Shown one piece after another: positions 24,231 to 39,200 of a DNA stretch of 64,000 bases. Positions within the stretch are counted from its first letter, which is position 1, and the number at the start of each line of letters is the position of its first letter. This DNA is from Antilocapra americana (taxonomy: Eukaryota > Chordata > Mammalia > Artiodactyla > Antilocapridae). The stretch spans positions 17,593,368 through 17,657,367 of the forward strand of contig ML664183.1 in NCBI GenBank assembly GCA_007570785.1, read 5' to 3'. The notes below the pieces were generated by a model. It had not been told where the DNA came from. It saw only the letters and a list, made by a program, of their open reading frames with translations, and did not search any database. A program made the translations under genes and the position numbers.

Positions 24231-27200
24231 ATATTGGCTTTACTCTTGAAAATACCTATCGTGTCCCACTCAGAGCCACAGTGTCACGTGGATTGCTTTT
24301 CTTTGCCTTTCCCAAGTAGTCTCTTAAGTGGTTGTGCCGGGCTTCTGGTAGCAGGGGACTGAGAAGCAGTGAGGAGTGGTCTGATGCTCTCTTCCTCTTA
24401 GATGGGCTACAGCAAAACGGGCCAGTATGCGCGGGGCATCCTCACGAGGTTGTACAGTCGTGCGTTCGTCATGGCGGAACCAGATGGGGCCAATCGCGTG
24501 GTGTTTGTCAGCATCGACATAGGCATGGTATCCCAGCGACTCAGGCTGGAGGTAAGCGATTGGGGTGAGAAAGAGTTGCCCTGGTTTAAAGGCAAAGCCT
24601 GCAGGTGAACGTAACTAAGTAACTAAGCTCTCCTGGGTTTCCCCACCAGTGAATTTCCTCTCCCCACAGGGTTATAAGCTCTTGACAATCCAGCTGATAA
24701 TCAAGTGAGGAGGACGAGCCTCATTATTCCATTCCAAGTCAGTTTGGTCAGGACATGCTTTCCATACTGCTGATGGCTTGTCATCATTATCAATGCCAAT
24801 ATATTTCACAAGCTTATTATGTCCCAGGTTACTTTCCTGTACACTCTGTCGTTTAATCTTCCTTGTTAGAAGTCTGAGAGTGCCAGTTAATTACTAACCC
24901 TTCCCTCAAGTTTTTAGACAATTGAAAATAGTTGCAAGGAATCAAAGAGAATTCAAATGCAACTCTGAGATGAAATTGGCCATAAATTGCTGAAGCTGGG
25001 TGAAAGGCACATTGTGTACCTGTGTGTATTCTGATGTGTACATGTTTGAGAATGTCCATAATAAAATTTAGAGGAATACAACATTAGCCGTCTTAATCTC
25101 TAAACTGTATTGTAGAATATTGCTGGGCCTGTGATTTCCCCCCAATTTAGATCATGTTGCCACACTGTGGGTAAGATGAGCTCAGCAGCAAGGTACCCGG
25201 GAGTCCTGGGCAGGCAGCTTGTAAGAAGCAAGGGGTAAAGGAGGGAGAGAGAGAGAGTTATAGACAGATGGACTTCCAAGCCTGTCTCTCAGCCAATTTC
25301 TAGACCCTGATCCAATTATATTTTCTCCAGGGATGAGGACACAGGAAGAAAGTATACTCTAAGTGTCTTCTTACATATTGACAAATGTGAGAAAGAGGAG
25401 AGTCTAGAGTATCCAGAATGATGACCATCAAATGTCCACTGTTCAGTGTCATGTTCTATCAACCTCACCAAATAAACACTTGCTCCTCTTGTGTGAAAGG
25501 GCTGTGTAAAGGAGCCAGGAAGAGGGATGACAAGAGAGCTTAAAAACATGTCTCCAGTGTCACACACTTATGGGGAGTAGGATGGGAGCCTCTCACATCT
25601 GTGGAAACATAAGGAGCAGAGCACGCAGTGCTTTTCCGAGCCCTGCACTTAACACAACTGTGAGGTGGGTCTGTTGTTATCCCCAATTTATAGATAAAGA
25701 GACTGAGTCTTAGAGAAGGCTGAGGAACTTTCCGAAGTTCACGCACTTAGCAAATGGTAGAGCTGGATTCTGAACACATATATATGCCTGGTAACGGAGC
25801 CTACATTCTTAAAAGTGAGGTCATTCTATCATCTTGGAGAGCATTGACTTTTTGCAAGGCACTTTGTTGGTCACTTCAGGGGGCACACAGCTAACTGAAT
25901 CATAAACCATGTTGATGAACTCACTACCTAGTTGGGGGATTAGAGGAAGGACTGTACCAGAAATACTCAAATAACTTTATTGGAATAAATAACAATGGTA
26001 TATTATAGTTATCTTTTCATGAGTAATAAACAGCTCCTCCCAAAGAGGAACTTAATAAACATTTGTTGTTTCATCTCATCATCCTGTTGATGAGGAATTC
26101 AGAGCTGGCTTAGCTGGGTGGTTCTAAATTAGGGTAGTTGGCAGTCAAGGTGTTGGTAAAGGCCATCTGAAGTTTCAAGTAGGCTAAAAGATCCACTTTC
26201 AGGATGACCCACTCTTGTGGCTACTGACAATTTCCTTACTGTCCATATCCTCATGACAGAGCAGCTGGCCTCCCTTAGAGTGAGTAACTCAAAAGAACAG
26301 TGGAAATGACACTTGAATGGGTAGAATTTTATTCATTTAATATTTGTTGTTATTTATTTATTTGGCTGTACCGGGTCCTAGTTACAGCATGTGACATCTA
26401 GTTTTCTGATTAGGAATCGAACCCAGGCCCCCTGCATTGGGAGCATGGAGTCTTAGGCCCTGGGCCACCTGGGAAGTCTCTGAAAGAGTAGAATTGGTTG
26501 ACTTGGGGGAGAGAGCTATCAAATCAAGGGGACAGCTTGATTTATACATGTACAAATCATATACACAGAAACACAGGGAGAAATGTAAATGGAAATATGC
26601 CTGGAAGATACGTTGGTCATGATTTGTAGGCCTCTGGAATACTTGGTTGTTTATAATTCTGGGTGATGGGGATTCTTAGAAAACTTTTGCAAGGGAGTGA
26701 TGCAAACACAGTTCTGCTTTAGGATGATTAATCAGACAGGGATGTTTGAGGTGGGTTGAAATAGACCAGAGCTAGAGGTGAAGACACACATTGGGAGAGG
26801 CCTTAAATTAACATCAAGGCTCTACTGATGAGGGTTCAGTTGGGAAAACAGTAATCACACCAGGCATTTGAAACAGAGGATAAGGTATGGGGAGATTTTA
26901 CAAGGTTTAGAAGGCTAAAAGAACTGGAAACGGAAACTAGCATTTTAGGAAGGATTTCCACTTTTCCTGCCAATTCCCCCTGTATTGCGTACTGCTGGCA
27001 GAAAAGTCTTAAGCCAGTGGGACAAGAGTGACACTATACGGTGCTGGAAAGGCAAATGTTAGTGTGATCTGGGGATGAATTGGCAAGAACTAACACTTAA
27101 CAGAGTTCCTGTGATAAATCAGGTGGTGTTCCAAGTGCTCCATATATATTAATTCATTTAATCCTCCAAACAACTGTATGAGGGCCGTTCTATTATGATG

Positions 27201-30200
27201 CCATTTGACAGACTGGGAAACTGAGTTTCAGAGGACCAAGTAACTTGTCCAAAGGTACAGAGCTAGGAACCATCAGAACTGGGATTCAAACACTGACGTC
27301 TTCCTGCGGGAGAGCATGGTCATTACCACAGCACTATACTGTTTTTCTGAGGAATTAAAAATGGTTCTGATTGAGAAATGGTGGGGTCACTAAGTAGAGA
27401 TAAGCCTGCAAACTTCTGTCCTCTCCACACTCTACCTTTGGGGGCAGAGTATGGAGGGGATGGGGCTTTAATGTGTTGGGGCAGAGACCACTCTTCAGTC
27501 AATAGTGGGCACCATTTAACCATCTCTTCCAATTTTTACTTCCCCCTGCAATCTGAAACCCAGAGGAAAGACTTTGAAATGAACCCACTTACTTATCTCA
27601 AGTTAATCCAAGGGGAAAGTGTGAAAAATAAATCTAACTAGACTAGTGCCATTAAGTTTATTATAATACCCGGTTTTAGTCAGGTTCTCAGCCTCAGCTT
27701 TAAGAGTGATAACATTTTCAGCAGGGAGAAAATATTAAAGAAAAGATCTCCAATCAGTGATGCCGGACAGGAAAACGGAATGACTTTTCTAGCTCCTTCT
27801 ATGTCATGTTTCCAAGAGCGTCAGCGATAGGAGATGGAATGAAAACTGAAGTCAGACAATTGAGCTATAGACATTAATATAACTTTATAGGTCTATAATA
27901 AAAGTACTACTCCTTTCATGAAGCAGGAGACATGCTACTTATAATGGTTATTGGCAGGCATTGTTATTAGATGATGGAGTCTCTAATTTTTTTCTTTTTT
28001 CCAGAAGTCTTACATGTCTGACTTCATCTCAGAGACTATAGTTTAGGATAAGAGTTCTATGAGCTGTTGGTAGTCTTTTTGTCTTAAAATTCAAGATTCA
28101 TAATTTCTATGTTTTTAAGAGCTTGATTCTTGCATAGAATGTACTTAATATACTTAATTCTAAAAATCCTGTTACAGTTCATTAGAAATAAAAATGGGTG
28201 GCACATGAGAGCTTTAAAGTTAACTGGCAGTTCTTTCTTTTCCATGACCTTTTTGCCTTGGTTACAGAATTGCAAAAATGTCAGCTTCTATTTTTAATAA
28301 AATTTTTATTTTACATTGTGATATAGCCATTTAACAATGTTGTGATAGCTTCAGGTGCACAGCAGAGCGACTCACCCATACATGTATACTTATCCATTCT
28401 CTACTAAACTCTCCCCCCATCCAGGCTGCCACATGACATTGAACAGAGCTCCCTGTGCTTTGTAGTAGGTCTTTGTTGGTTATCCATGTTAAGTATAGCA
28501 ATGTAGAACATCAGCTTTTTACTTTGCTTAAACTTTCATGTTGTCCGTTCATTGCTTGTTTCCCCTTCTCCCTACAGACATTTCTTCTTCATGAAGCAGT
28601 AATAGTTACTGTGTAAAAGAAAGTGTAAGAGTGATGAAGAGTTGGGCTGGCATTAGAATCAAACAGAAAGAAAGTAGAACATTATTGGGATGGAGAATGT
28701 GGGCTTGTAATGTTGCTCTTTATTAGTGTTGCTAAGTCCCTAAGTTGTGTCCTACTCTTTGCGATCCCAGGTACTGTCCATGGGGTTCTTCTGGCAAGAA
28801 TAATTCAGCACTTTGCCTTTTCCAGGGAATCTTTCCAGATCTGGGATTAAAGCTGTGTCTCCTGCATTGGCACGCAGCGCAGATTCTTTACCACTGAGCC
28901 ACCAGGGAAGCCCAGTGTTGGTCTAATTACTTTCTATTTCCTTTCCACATTTTCCTGGTACTGTATGGTTGCTTACATAGATGTGGTAAGTCTAGCAATC
29001 AGTATCTGGGGGCATGGAGAGGTTAAGGAGAACACATGGTTTGGGATATCTCTTCCTGATTCAATGACCACATGACTAAAATGAGGGTGGTGGAGCTCTT
29101 TACCTAAAATAGAAGAAGTTAAGTGGATGTGTTTATTAGGTCCAGTAGGTGACACACCAGTTGCTACTGCGTCCGTATGTACCCGTGGTGTGCTGGAACT
29201 GGCTTGTACCACCTCATGAGGGTTGGCTGTTAAATATTTAGAAACTTTGTGAACTGGTGGTTAAACTTTTGGTAGCTTGAAATTTGCTATGGTGAGAGTA
29301 TTTACACCATGGAAATTGGCAGATGATACAAATAAGGGTTTTCTTTTTTCTTTCAGAGAAACTGCTTATCAGCATACTACTGCCTATACCATACTCAAAG
29401 TGGACCACACTGCTCATCAAAAAAGGCACTCTTTTGGGTCTTCCCTGGTGGTCCAGTGGTTAAGATTCTGTGCTTCCATTGCAGGGGGCTTGGGTTTGAT
29501 CCCTGATCAGTGAACTAAGATCCTATATGCCCCATGACATGCCATGCATTTATCACTCTGACTTTATTTTTGGGGGCTCCAAAATCACTGCAGATGGTGA
29601 TTGCAGCCATGAAATTAAAAGATGCTTACTCCTTGGAAGGAAAGTTATGACCAACCTAGACAGCATATTGAAAAGCAGAGATGTTACTTTGTCAACAAAG
29701 GTCCGTCTAGTCAAGGTTATGGTTTTTCCAGTGGTCATGTACAGATGTGAGAGTTGGATTATAAAGAAAGCTGAGCACTGAAGAATTGATGCTTTTGAAC
29801 TGTGGTGTTGGAGAAGACTCTTGAGAGTCCCTTGGACTGCAAGGAGATCTAACCAGTCTATCCTAAAGGAGATCAGTCCTGGGTGTTCATTGAAAGGACT
29901 GATGTTGAAGCTGAAACTCCAATACTTTGGCCACCTGATGCAAAGAGCTGACTCATTGGAAAAGACCCTGATGCTGGGAAAGATTGAGGGCAGGAGGAGA
30001 AGGGGATGACAGAGGATGAGATGGCTGGATGGCATCACCAACTCAATGGACATGGGTTTGGGTGGACTCCGGGAGCTGGTGATGGACAGGGAGGCCTGGC
30101 GTGCTGCGGTTCATGGGGTTGCAAAGAGTCGGACGTGACTGAGCAACTGAACTAAATATAATATTACATATTTATCTTTCCCTTACTAGAATAAAAACTT

Positions 30201-33200
30201 TTTCAGGGTAGGGACCTCATATTTCCCTAGTTCTTAGAACAGTGTCTGGACAATGAACTGGTGAGAGTACTAGGTCTATAGGTAGACTTGGATCTAGACT
30301 CTAACTCTGCTATTTATTATATCACTGGGCAACTCATTTTACTTCTGGACACATCAATGTTCTTAGCTAAAAGATAAGATTAGAAATACCTATCTCTTGG
30401 TGGTGTTATAAAGATTTTTAAATGGCATGATGTAATACCTAGCATTGTGCTTGCACATGGCAAGAATCTATAAAATGTTAGCAGTTGCAATTACTGTTGA
30501 TACAGTTGTTACTGAGATGATAAAGTCAAGTGAAAGGTCACTTGACAGTGATATCAGCCCAGTGATTAGCCTCATCAGAGCTTTTTCTCAGGCTAAGCAC
30601 TTGTGTTATCCCTCTTCCTAATTCTGATTGTTCTTTTTTCTTCAAGGTCCTGAGCAGGCTGCAGAATAAATACGGCTCCCTGTACAGAAGAGACAACGTT
30701 ATTCTGAGTGGCACACATACACACTCGGGTCCAGCAGGATATTTCCAGTACACAACATATGTAATTGCCAGTGAAGGATTTAGCAATCGAACTTTTGAGT
30801 ACATGGTCACTGGCATCCTGAAGGTAGGCAAGGGGACTTAGAGGCAGCTGTTGTTTAGCGTTGCTTACAGCACCTTAGGAGAGGTCTCTTATGATGCAGA
30901 GAGTCCCTCTAGGATCTTGGATACCAGCGCAGAATGACACCAGCCCTGTGGCTCTCCAGCTTTCATCCCATTGCAGGGATAAGTTGGAGACAAAAGAAAT
31001 TGTCCACAGGGCTCTTCTATTTATATCAACTAAGTTCTTATGCCCACTAGGATTTCTAACTTTACAACTTTTTTTTTTAACCCATAGAGCATTGAGATAG
31101 CACACACAAATATGAAACCAGGCAAAATCTTTATCAATAAAGGAACTGTGGATGGTGCACAGATCAACCGAAGTCCTACTTCTTACCTTTGGAATCCACA
31201 GTCAGAGAGAGCAAGGTGAGGGGGCCAGTCATCGGAATGAATGAACGTGCTTTCTTTTAGGAGCTATCAGCAAAATCTAAGAACAGGGTTGTTAGTGAGA
31301 GCCTGAAGGAGTATTAAAGCTGAAATAATTTAAAAGCTGTCTATAATCTAAGAAAACCAGAAATAAAATGAGACTGTAGAAGCACAGAAGAACCTGTTTC
31401 CCACTTTGCTGGCTGTGAGAATTGGATGTGAATGTTTGAAGGACTCTAGGCTTTCAAATCAGGTACAACTGTGGTCTTGTCTTAGCTTTATCACTTTGTA
31501 GTTGTGTGACCTTTATTGATTTACTTAAATCTTAATTTATTGGCTCTCAGCTTCTCATCTGTAAAATACAAAAATATGCATAACATATATTTGTTCAATT
31601 AATGAATAGCTCTTTTTATTACCTTATTCAGAAGAAATCATTTTAGTCCAGGGGAATGTAGCAAGATAGATAAGGTAAAAGAATAAAGAAATTGGCGTGA
31701 AGAGCAAGCCATAAAATTGGCATAATTGATGGGACAACTTAAGAAAGGTCATTATTAAAAATTTTTTTTAATGTGATAAACTGGGTTTATGACAGAAGAG
31801 AAGTACTTGGCTACTATGGCAGAATAAAATAATATCTCAGTTCAACCTGACATTTTACATTTGTTTACATATTTTTTTCATAGATTTCAAAGGAATTGAT
31901 TTTTAGAAAATATACTCTGATTTCCCTTGAAAGGACACAAAAGAACCCTTAAAGTTGTAGGTCAGGCATGCTTTTGATTTTGCACATTCCCTGCTATTTT
32001 TAAGAGATTTCACTAAAACTTGATACGAGTAGAAATTTCAAAGACTAATCTTTTCCATAAGAAGTAATATATGTCATATAATATTGCAGATATTATATAA
32101 AAATGTACATTTCATCTCCAGTTAGCTGACCTGTGCCCCTAACGTTGGTCACAGTTGCAAGCATTTCTTTAGCTAAGAAATAAGACCCTGGATGCAACTT
32201 GTAGGATTATAGCTATCAGGGAACCTTGTTTACCGAGAGTCATTTTGTTTTTTGTGTCAGCTTCTGCTTTATCATACACAAGGGCCAGACTCTAGCCTAG
32301 AACTCACTAAATTTTTTTTTTTTTTTTTTTCTGACTAGGTATTCTTCAAATACAGACAAGGAAATGGTGCTCTTGAAAATGGTAGATTTGAATGGAGAAG
32401 AGCTGGGTCTTATCAGGTACTCTGTTTACTTTTTTTTTTTTAACTCTGTTTAGGTAAATTTCTTTATATTACAGAGAGGGAAAAAAGAGACCAAAATAGT
32501 GGCAACAGAGGCTCAGAATAAACTGAGTGGTTGAGTTGGAGCTGGGATCCAGCAATGGGCTCTTTGGTTCTCAGCATCCCAGGTCTAATAAAAGGATTAT
32601 GTGAATGAGGGATTTGAGTGAAGGAGTTTAACACAGTATCTGACATATGATAGACTCGACTGAGTTATGCTAGTGGTTATTACTGTATCAAGATCTCATG
32701 TGGAAATGATTATTACTTTATCAAGATATCATGTATTAGAGGACAATGATCTCTTGGAAATGAGAAAACAATCTGACCAACCAGGCAAGTGACTATGAGT
32801 TTGAGATTATTGACCTGTGTTTTTCTAAAAGGAATAAGTTAAATCTAATGCAGTACAATGCCAGTCAGTGATGAAAGCAGAACCGAGACCACCTAATGGA
32901 AGCAGATGAGGTACAATTACAGCTTGGCAGAGATTTTAGGCTCCATTTTATATGTAAGAAAACACATGGATTTTGTTTTCTTTGAAAATAAGACGTATGT
33001 ATGCCCGTGTGATTTCAGTTGCTGTAACTGAACTGGCCAAGGGGTTGCCTGGGCGGGTAACAGTCCGGACACTTTGTCCAGTGGACTTCCAGACTGATGC
33101 CCGAATGCCCAGAGGAAGGAGACGACAGCACATGGGCGCGGGAGTCAGATGGCTTGGGCTCACTCTGGCCTCTCGTTCTTAGTAGCTGTGCGACTTTGGC

Positions 33201-36200
33201 CAAGTTTGTTAACTTCTCTGTGTCTGTTTATTGGAGGGATAAAACGAGTCCTTGAATACCGATACTCACTTTGTAAAGGAAGTAGAGATCTATCAGGGAG
33301 GATTATAAAAGATCTAGCTGATAGTTTCTATGTGAGTAAGATTAAGTAACTTGAAAGTAATAAGAGGTGAAAAACAACATTCAAGATTATGATTAGTCAG
33401 TTCAGATACTAGGGTTGGTCCTAACTGCGTGGAGAATACATGATGGCCAGGAGTTCACATTTCAGTCTTAGGCACAGGTTTCCAGGTTTGAATTCAAGCC
33501 CCAGCCCTGTCGCTTACTAACCCTGTGTCCTGGGGAAAGTAATTTACCTACTTATGTGTCAACTGTCCTGTTTGAAAATGAGAATAGTAATACCTCTTAG
33601 GATTATTTGAAGATTAAATGAGATAATGCACGCAAAACTCTAGTTCTGTGCCTGGCATAGAAAGAATTTAATACTCTTAACTGAAAGGTAAGAAGTAAAT
33701 GATACCGTACCTCTTTTGAAAATTCCATTATTGACATATTGATGTGCTTGAACTTCTTAGCATTGGAGTTAGTTCTTTGGGGTTAAAGTGAGGTTACTAA
33801 AAAATTCCCTGAAAAAATAAATATTATTATGTAATAGAATGCATTGTTTGAGTACAGTTAGTTCATCTGTTGATTAGTTGCCACCTAGCATTTAATGCAG
33901 TAGTCTTCGTAAATGTCAGACATGCAGTTATGTTCTTGAGGTATATTATTATGAATCAAACATAGACCCTATCTTCAAGAATCTTACAGGCTAGTGGGAT
34001 GGTTAGAGCTGGAGAAAGAGACAGAGACTGACAGACAAGTAATAATAATGTAAATCGGATGGCTGTCAGTGCTATCACCTGGGAATTTAGAGGAACTGAG
34101 CTCTACCTGGGAGCATGGTGGAAGGCTTCCAAGAGGAAATGACATTTGAACTGGATTTGAAGGAGCCATGGGATTTCTCAGGGGGCCATGAGAAAACTGC
34201 ATTATGAGGCTTAGGTCAGGGAGTGGGTTAGAGATGAATCTGGAAAGGTAAGCTACCTCTTGATATTTGAGCACCTTCATGGGGAATTTGGTTAGGAGAC
34301 AGTCAGGAAAAGAACACATATGTATGACTAGTTAGATGAAAAATCCCCAAATTTGTTGGAAGAAGATGCCTTTTCCCTTATAGTTTCTACCTAATGCTTG
34401 GCTGATTGACTGAGACCATTCATGATTTCCCTTTATTAGTTTCTGAGTCATTGAACAATGCCAAGAGAACATTCAATGATACTTTGGGGGCCAGATGTTT
34501 TTGCTTCCTTGCATAGAACGACATAATATATCTGGAAGTCCCAGGGTCAACTGTCAAGGTTATCATGATGCTTTTCCATCTGCTGTGCTTAACAGCCTGC
34601 AATAACTTTCTATTGTTTCTATAGCTGCCATATGTTATCCCTGATGTAATTGCCCCTGCAATTGCCTCTTGTTGCATAGGGATAATTGCTCTCTGAATAC
34701 ATTAAAAATGATCCAAAACATAAAGTCAAATCTGGGCTGCTAAGTAACTCAGCCACCATATGTAGGTACCTGCTGTGAGACAGAATCCCAAGGTATGAGG
34801 AGTTTGGAAGCACACCATCCCAGATTTACAGAGTATAAAGTCACCAAGTTTAAATTTCAGCTGAGACCTACAAAAGTGATGCAGCCTGCCCAGTGTCATG
34901 GCCAAGACTGTTCTCTTCACAATGAAAACCATGTTGAAGTTCATCACTTATTCTTTGCTACTTTCATTTTTATTTTCATTTCTTCACTTAACAAGTCTGC
35001 ACCAGTCACCTACTATATGCCAGGCGGTGCTTTCCAGTCCTTGAAATGATTCATTTCTAGTAAAAGTCCTAAAGTCAGAAGTCAAATACCTCTGTCTGTG
35101 CTTCTTGAACAAATCCTTTAAAATCTGAGACTCCACTTTCATGTTTCTCAAAGGTAGATGTACAATATGATAACATCCCTCCACATACAGATTGTAATGC
35201 ATTCATTTATTTATTAAATGTTGTAGAATACATATGCCATGGACTGAACTAGTACTACAGAATACACTGATGAGAAAAAAAATCGATGTCCTAGGTGTTG
35301 CTCCTTATAGAACTTATAATCTATTGGTGGAGACAAAGGTAATCAAATAGTCATACAAACCAATGTATAATTATAACTGCATTAAGTGCTGAAAAACGAA
35401 GGTATGCAGAGCTGTAAAGAGACTTGACCTGAACAGGGAAGCTGGGAAAGGCTTCCCTGATGGCTCAGTGGGTGAAGAATCCAGCCGCAATGTAGGAGAT
35501 ACAGGAGACACGGGTTCTATCCCTGGGTCAGGAAGATCCCCTGGAAGAGAAAATGGCAACCCACTCCAGTGTTCATGCCTGAAAAATCCCAATGGACAGA
35601 GGAGCCTGGCAGGCTGCAGTCCAAAGGGTTGCAAAGAGTCAGACATGACTGAGTACACATGTAGATGGCAGTTGTCCCTGAGGATGAGACAGTGGAACCG
35701 AAAACCAAGGCAGGGTGAGAATTAACTGGCAGAATGTGGGGGTGGAGAAGAGCATTTAACACAGAAAAACATGTGCGAAAGTCATGTAGCCTGTTTGAGG
35801 AATTGATAGAAGGTCTGTGTGGCTGAAGTACAGAGGACAGTGGGGTAGGGTATTGTGAATTAAAAGTTAGAAGTAGAGGTTAGACACCATGATAAAGATT
35901 GGGGTCTTTATACAAAAAAATAGAAAATCACTGAAGTGTTTAAAGCTGGGGTTGGGAATTGGGAGCTCTTGAAGGGTTAAGAAGAGTAGTGACTTGAAGA
36001 ATGAAAGAATCACGTTCATGAAATTATTTCATAAACCATTAAGTCCTCTACAATTGTAAGGCCACCACTTGCCTCGATTGGTCAATATATAAGGAAAGTA
36101 TTTCTTTTTGCCTAATACTACTGTTTGGTGCTGCAGTGGTAAAGAATCTACCTGCCATGCAAGAGACCTGGGTTTGCTTCCTGGGTAGGGATCTCCTGGT

Positions 36201-39200
36201 GAAGGGAATGGCAACCCACTCCAGTATTCTTGTCTAGAGAATTCCATGGAGGGAGGAGGCTGGTAGGCTACTGTCCATGGCATCTCTAAGAGTCGGACAC
36301 GACTGAGTGACTTAACACTACTATTACTGTATGCAGACACAGTAAATGATTTTTCCCCAAACGTGGAGAACATGTTTGGGATGTTTTGAATTAAAATATA
36401 AGCTGTGTGGAAGTCAGAAATTCACTTTGGCAGATTCTGGAAGGCATCTCAAAGGAGTCAACCAGTGGAGATGATGACGAGTCCTGGGAGACCCTGAACG
36501 ATGAAGGGAGAAAACAAGCCAGGTTTCATCAGACTTACAGACTTTGAGAACAAACTTATGGTTACCAGTGGGAAGGGTAGGGAGAAGGGATAGTTAGGGG
36601 GTTTGGGTTGGACATGTACTTAAAATGGATAACCAATAAGGACCTACCCTATAGCACATGGAACTCTGCTCAAAATATTATGTGGCACGCTGGTGGGGAG
36701 GGGAGTGTGGGGGAGAATGGACACATGGCACATGTACATGTATGGCTGAGTCCCTTTGCTGTCCACCTGAAACGATCACAACATTGTTAATCAGCTGTAC
36801 TCCAAAAGGTAAAATAAAAAGTTAAAAAAAATGTTTCAAATGTCTGCACCAAACAGAAAGTCATAGGGTTGGGCACTTCATCTGAATGGCTGCTCTGGGT
36901 GGTGGACAGCCCCTTCCTATACAGTTGGTGAAGTGCAGGCGGCTCTGGGAGCGGCAGCTGGAGGCACTGACTCTTTTCCTCAAGGGTAGTACAGTAGGAT
37001 CTTCTGCCTCACTTTTTTCCCCTTCTCCTAGCTCATTGCATTTGCCAAGTTTCCTTCCTCAATTATACAGGAGTGGTGTGGACCCTCCTTTTCTCCTCAT
37101 CTCGTTAGCCCTCTAGGAGTCAGTATGGCATAGCTTCTATTTGTCAGAGCTGTAAGAAAGGTCTGAGCAGCATTTTGAATGATTTCTCCATTGCCTTCTC
37201 TTTTATGCATTGCAGATCCTTTTATTATCACAAAAGAGGGTTAGCCTTTCAAGGAACATGTTAAAAAGAGCAAGGGACAGTAATTTGCTCAACCTATTTG
37301 AAGAATTTTTGCACACACTTATAAAAATCCAATTTATGAAATTAATTCATTTGAATGATACTGACTTACAGAGCTCATTTTGGGGTGTGTGTGTAAATCT
37401 TTTCTATGATCTCTGCCTCTAACATTTTAGATTACTTGAGAATTATATATTCTCTATGATTTGCTATCTTCCCCACTGCATTCTCTTTTCAGTGTGCTTA
37501 ACCACACACCAAGAGCAAATGTGGAAATCTCAGTGACTGCCCTTCATCAGCCTTTCTTGACCTCTTATCTTTTCTCCATCTCATTGCATCATGTCTTCAT
37601 AAATACATTCTCTATTAGCCTTCACTCTGACTCGTGAAGCCTCACTCTCTGTTCCTGAATCCTGAATTTTTCTTTCCTCTTCTATGTTGTTGTGAAGCCT
37701 GATGCTGTCTTCCTGCTCCAACTTTCCTGTTGGCTTATTTGTACTGTTTCTTTCCAGTGAAGTAAATATAGGCCTTGGTTGTGTAGTGAGTCTTCTGTGT
37801 CTAGTTCATCCCCATGTAAAGTGAAGGTGCTTAATAAGGACTTTCTGATGACAAGGGTGATGATAGTTGACTGATAACAGATTAATCATGCTAGTTAATG
37901 TAAATGGTCCCAAGTTTAGAAACCAAAGCTATAAAAAGCCAGTTGTCATAACAGGCAGAAGACATTGGACTTACTTCCCAAAGTCAACAATGGTTAATAT
38001 TCAGGTACATTTTCTCTGCCTATTTTCTTATGTAGAATGTGTGATAAGAAATATTCATGACTAAAAGGTCATTCTGTAAAGATAGATGCTCTCTTAGTCT
38101 CATATACTATGGATATTAGAATCTTTAAAATACTGTGAAAAATGTTAATGATGCTATCTCCATGTATTTCAGTGTCTTGTTTTTTGTAGTGATTCTCTTT
38201 AATAATTTTTTGTCTCAGTTCAGTCACTCAGTTATGTCCGACTCTTTGTGACCCCATGGACGGCAGCGTGCCAGGCTTCCCTGTCAATTGCCAACTCCGA
38301 GTTTACTCAAACTCATGTCCATTGAGTCGGTGATGCCATCCAACCATCTCATCCTGTCGTCCCCTTCTCCTCCCACCTTCAATCTTTCCCAGCAACAGGG
38401 TCTTTTCAAATGAGTCAGTTCTTTGCATCAGGTGGGCAAAGTATTTGAGTTTCAGCTTCAGCATCAGTTCTTCCAATGAATATTCAGGACTGATCTCCTT
38501 TAGGATGGACTGGTTGGATCTCCTTCAAGTCTAAGGGACTCTCAAGAGTCTTCTCCAACACCACAGGTCAAAAACATCAATTCTTCTGCACTTAGCTTTC
38601 TTCATAGTCCAACATCCATACATGGCTACTGGAAAAACCATAGCTTTGACTAGCCAGACATTTGTTGGCAAAGTGATGTCTCTGCTTTTTAATATGCTGT
38701 CTCGGTTGGTCACAGCTTTTCTTCTAAGGAGCAAGTGTCTTTTAATTCCATGGCTGCAGTCACCATCTGCAGTGATTTTGGAGCCAAAAATGTAAGGTCT
38801 GTCACTGTTTCCCCATCCATTTGCCATGAAGTGATTGAAGTGATGGGACCAGATGCCATGATTTTAGTTTTCTGAATGTTGAGTTTTAAACCAACTTTTT
38901 TACTCTCCTCTTTCACTTTCATCAAGAGGCTCTTTAGTTCCTCTTTGCTTTCTGCCATAAGGGTGGTGTCATCTTCATATCTGAAGTTATTGCTATTTCT
39001 CCTGGAAATCTTGATTCCAGCTTGTGCTTCATCCAGCCCAGCATTTTACATGACAAACTCTGCATATAGGGCTTCCCTTGTGGCTCAGCTGGTAAAGAAT
39101 CTGCCTGTGATGTGGGAGACCTGGGTCTGATCCCTGAATTGGGAGGGTCCCACAGAGAAGGGAAAGGCTCCAGTGTTTTGGTCTGGAGAATTCCATGGAC

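Larger units (their letters stand above)
22654..24401 (+). other. ASAH2: ASAH2 intron 2
   Basis: 1748 nt. Holds a Bov-tA and two complementary dinucleotide microsatellites shortly before exon 3. The rest is unassigned. Confidence 0.9.
24552..30646 (+). other. ASAH2: ASAH2 intron 3
   Basis: 6095 nt with MIR, CHR, L1, Bov-tA and BovB fragments listed separately. 24600-25600 and 27300-28290 show no recognisable content. Confidence 0.9.
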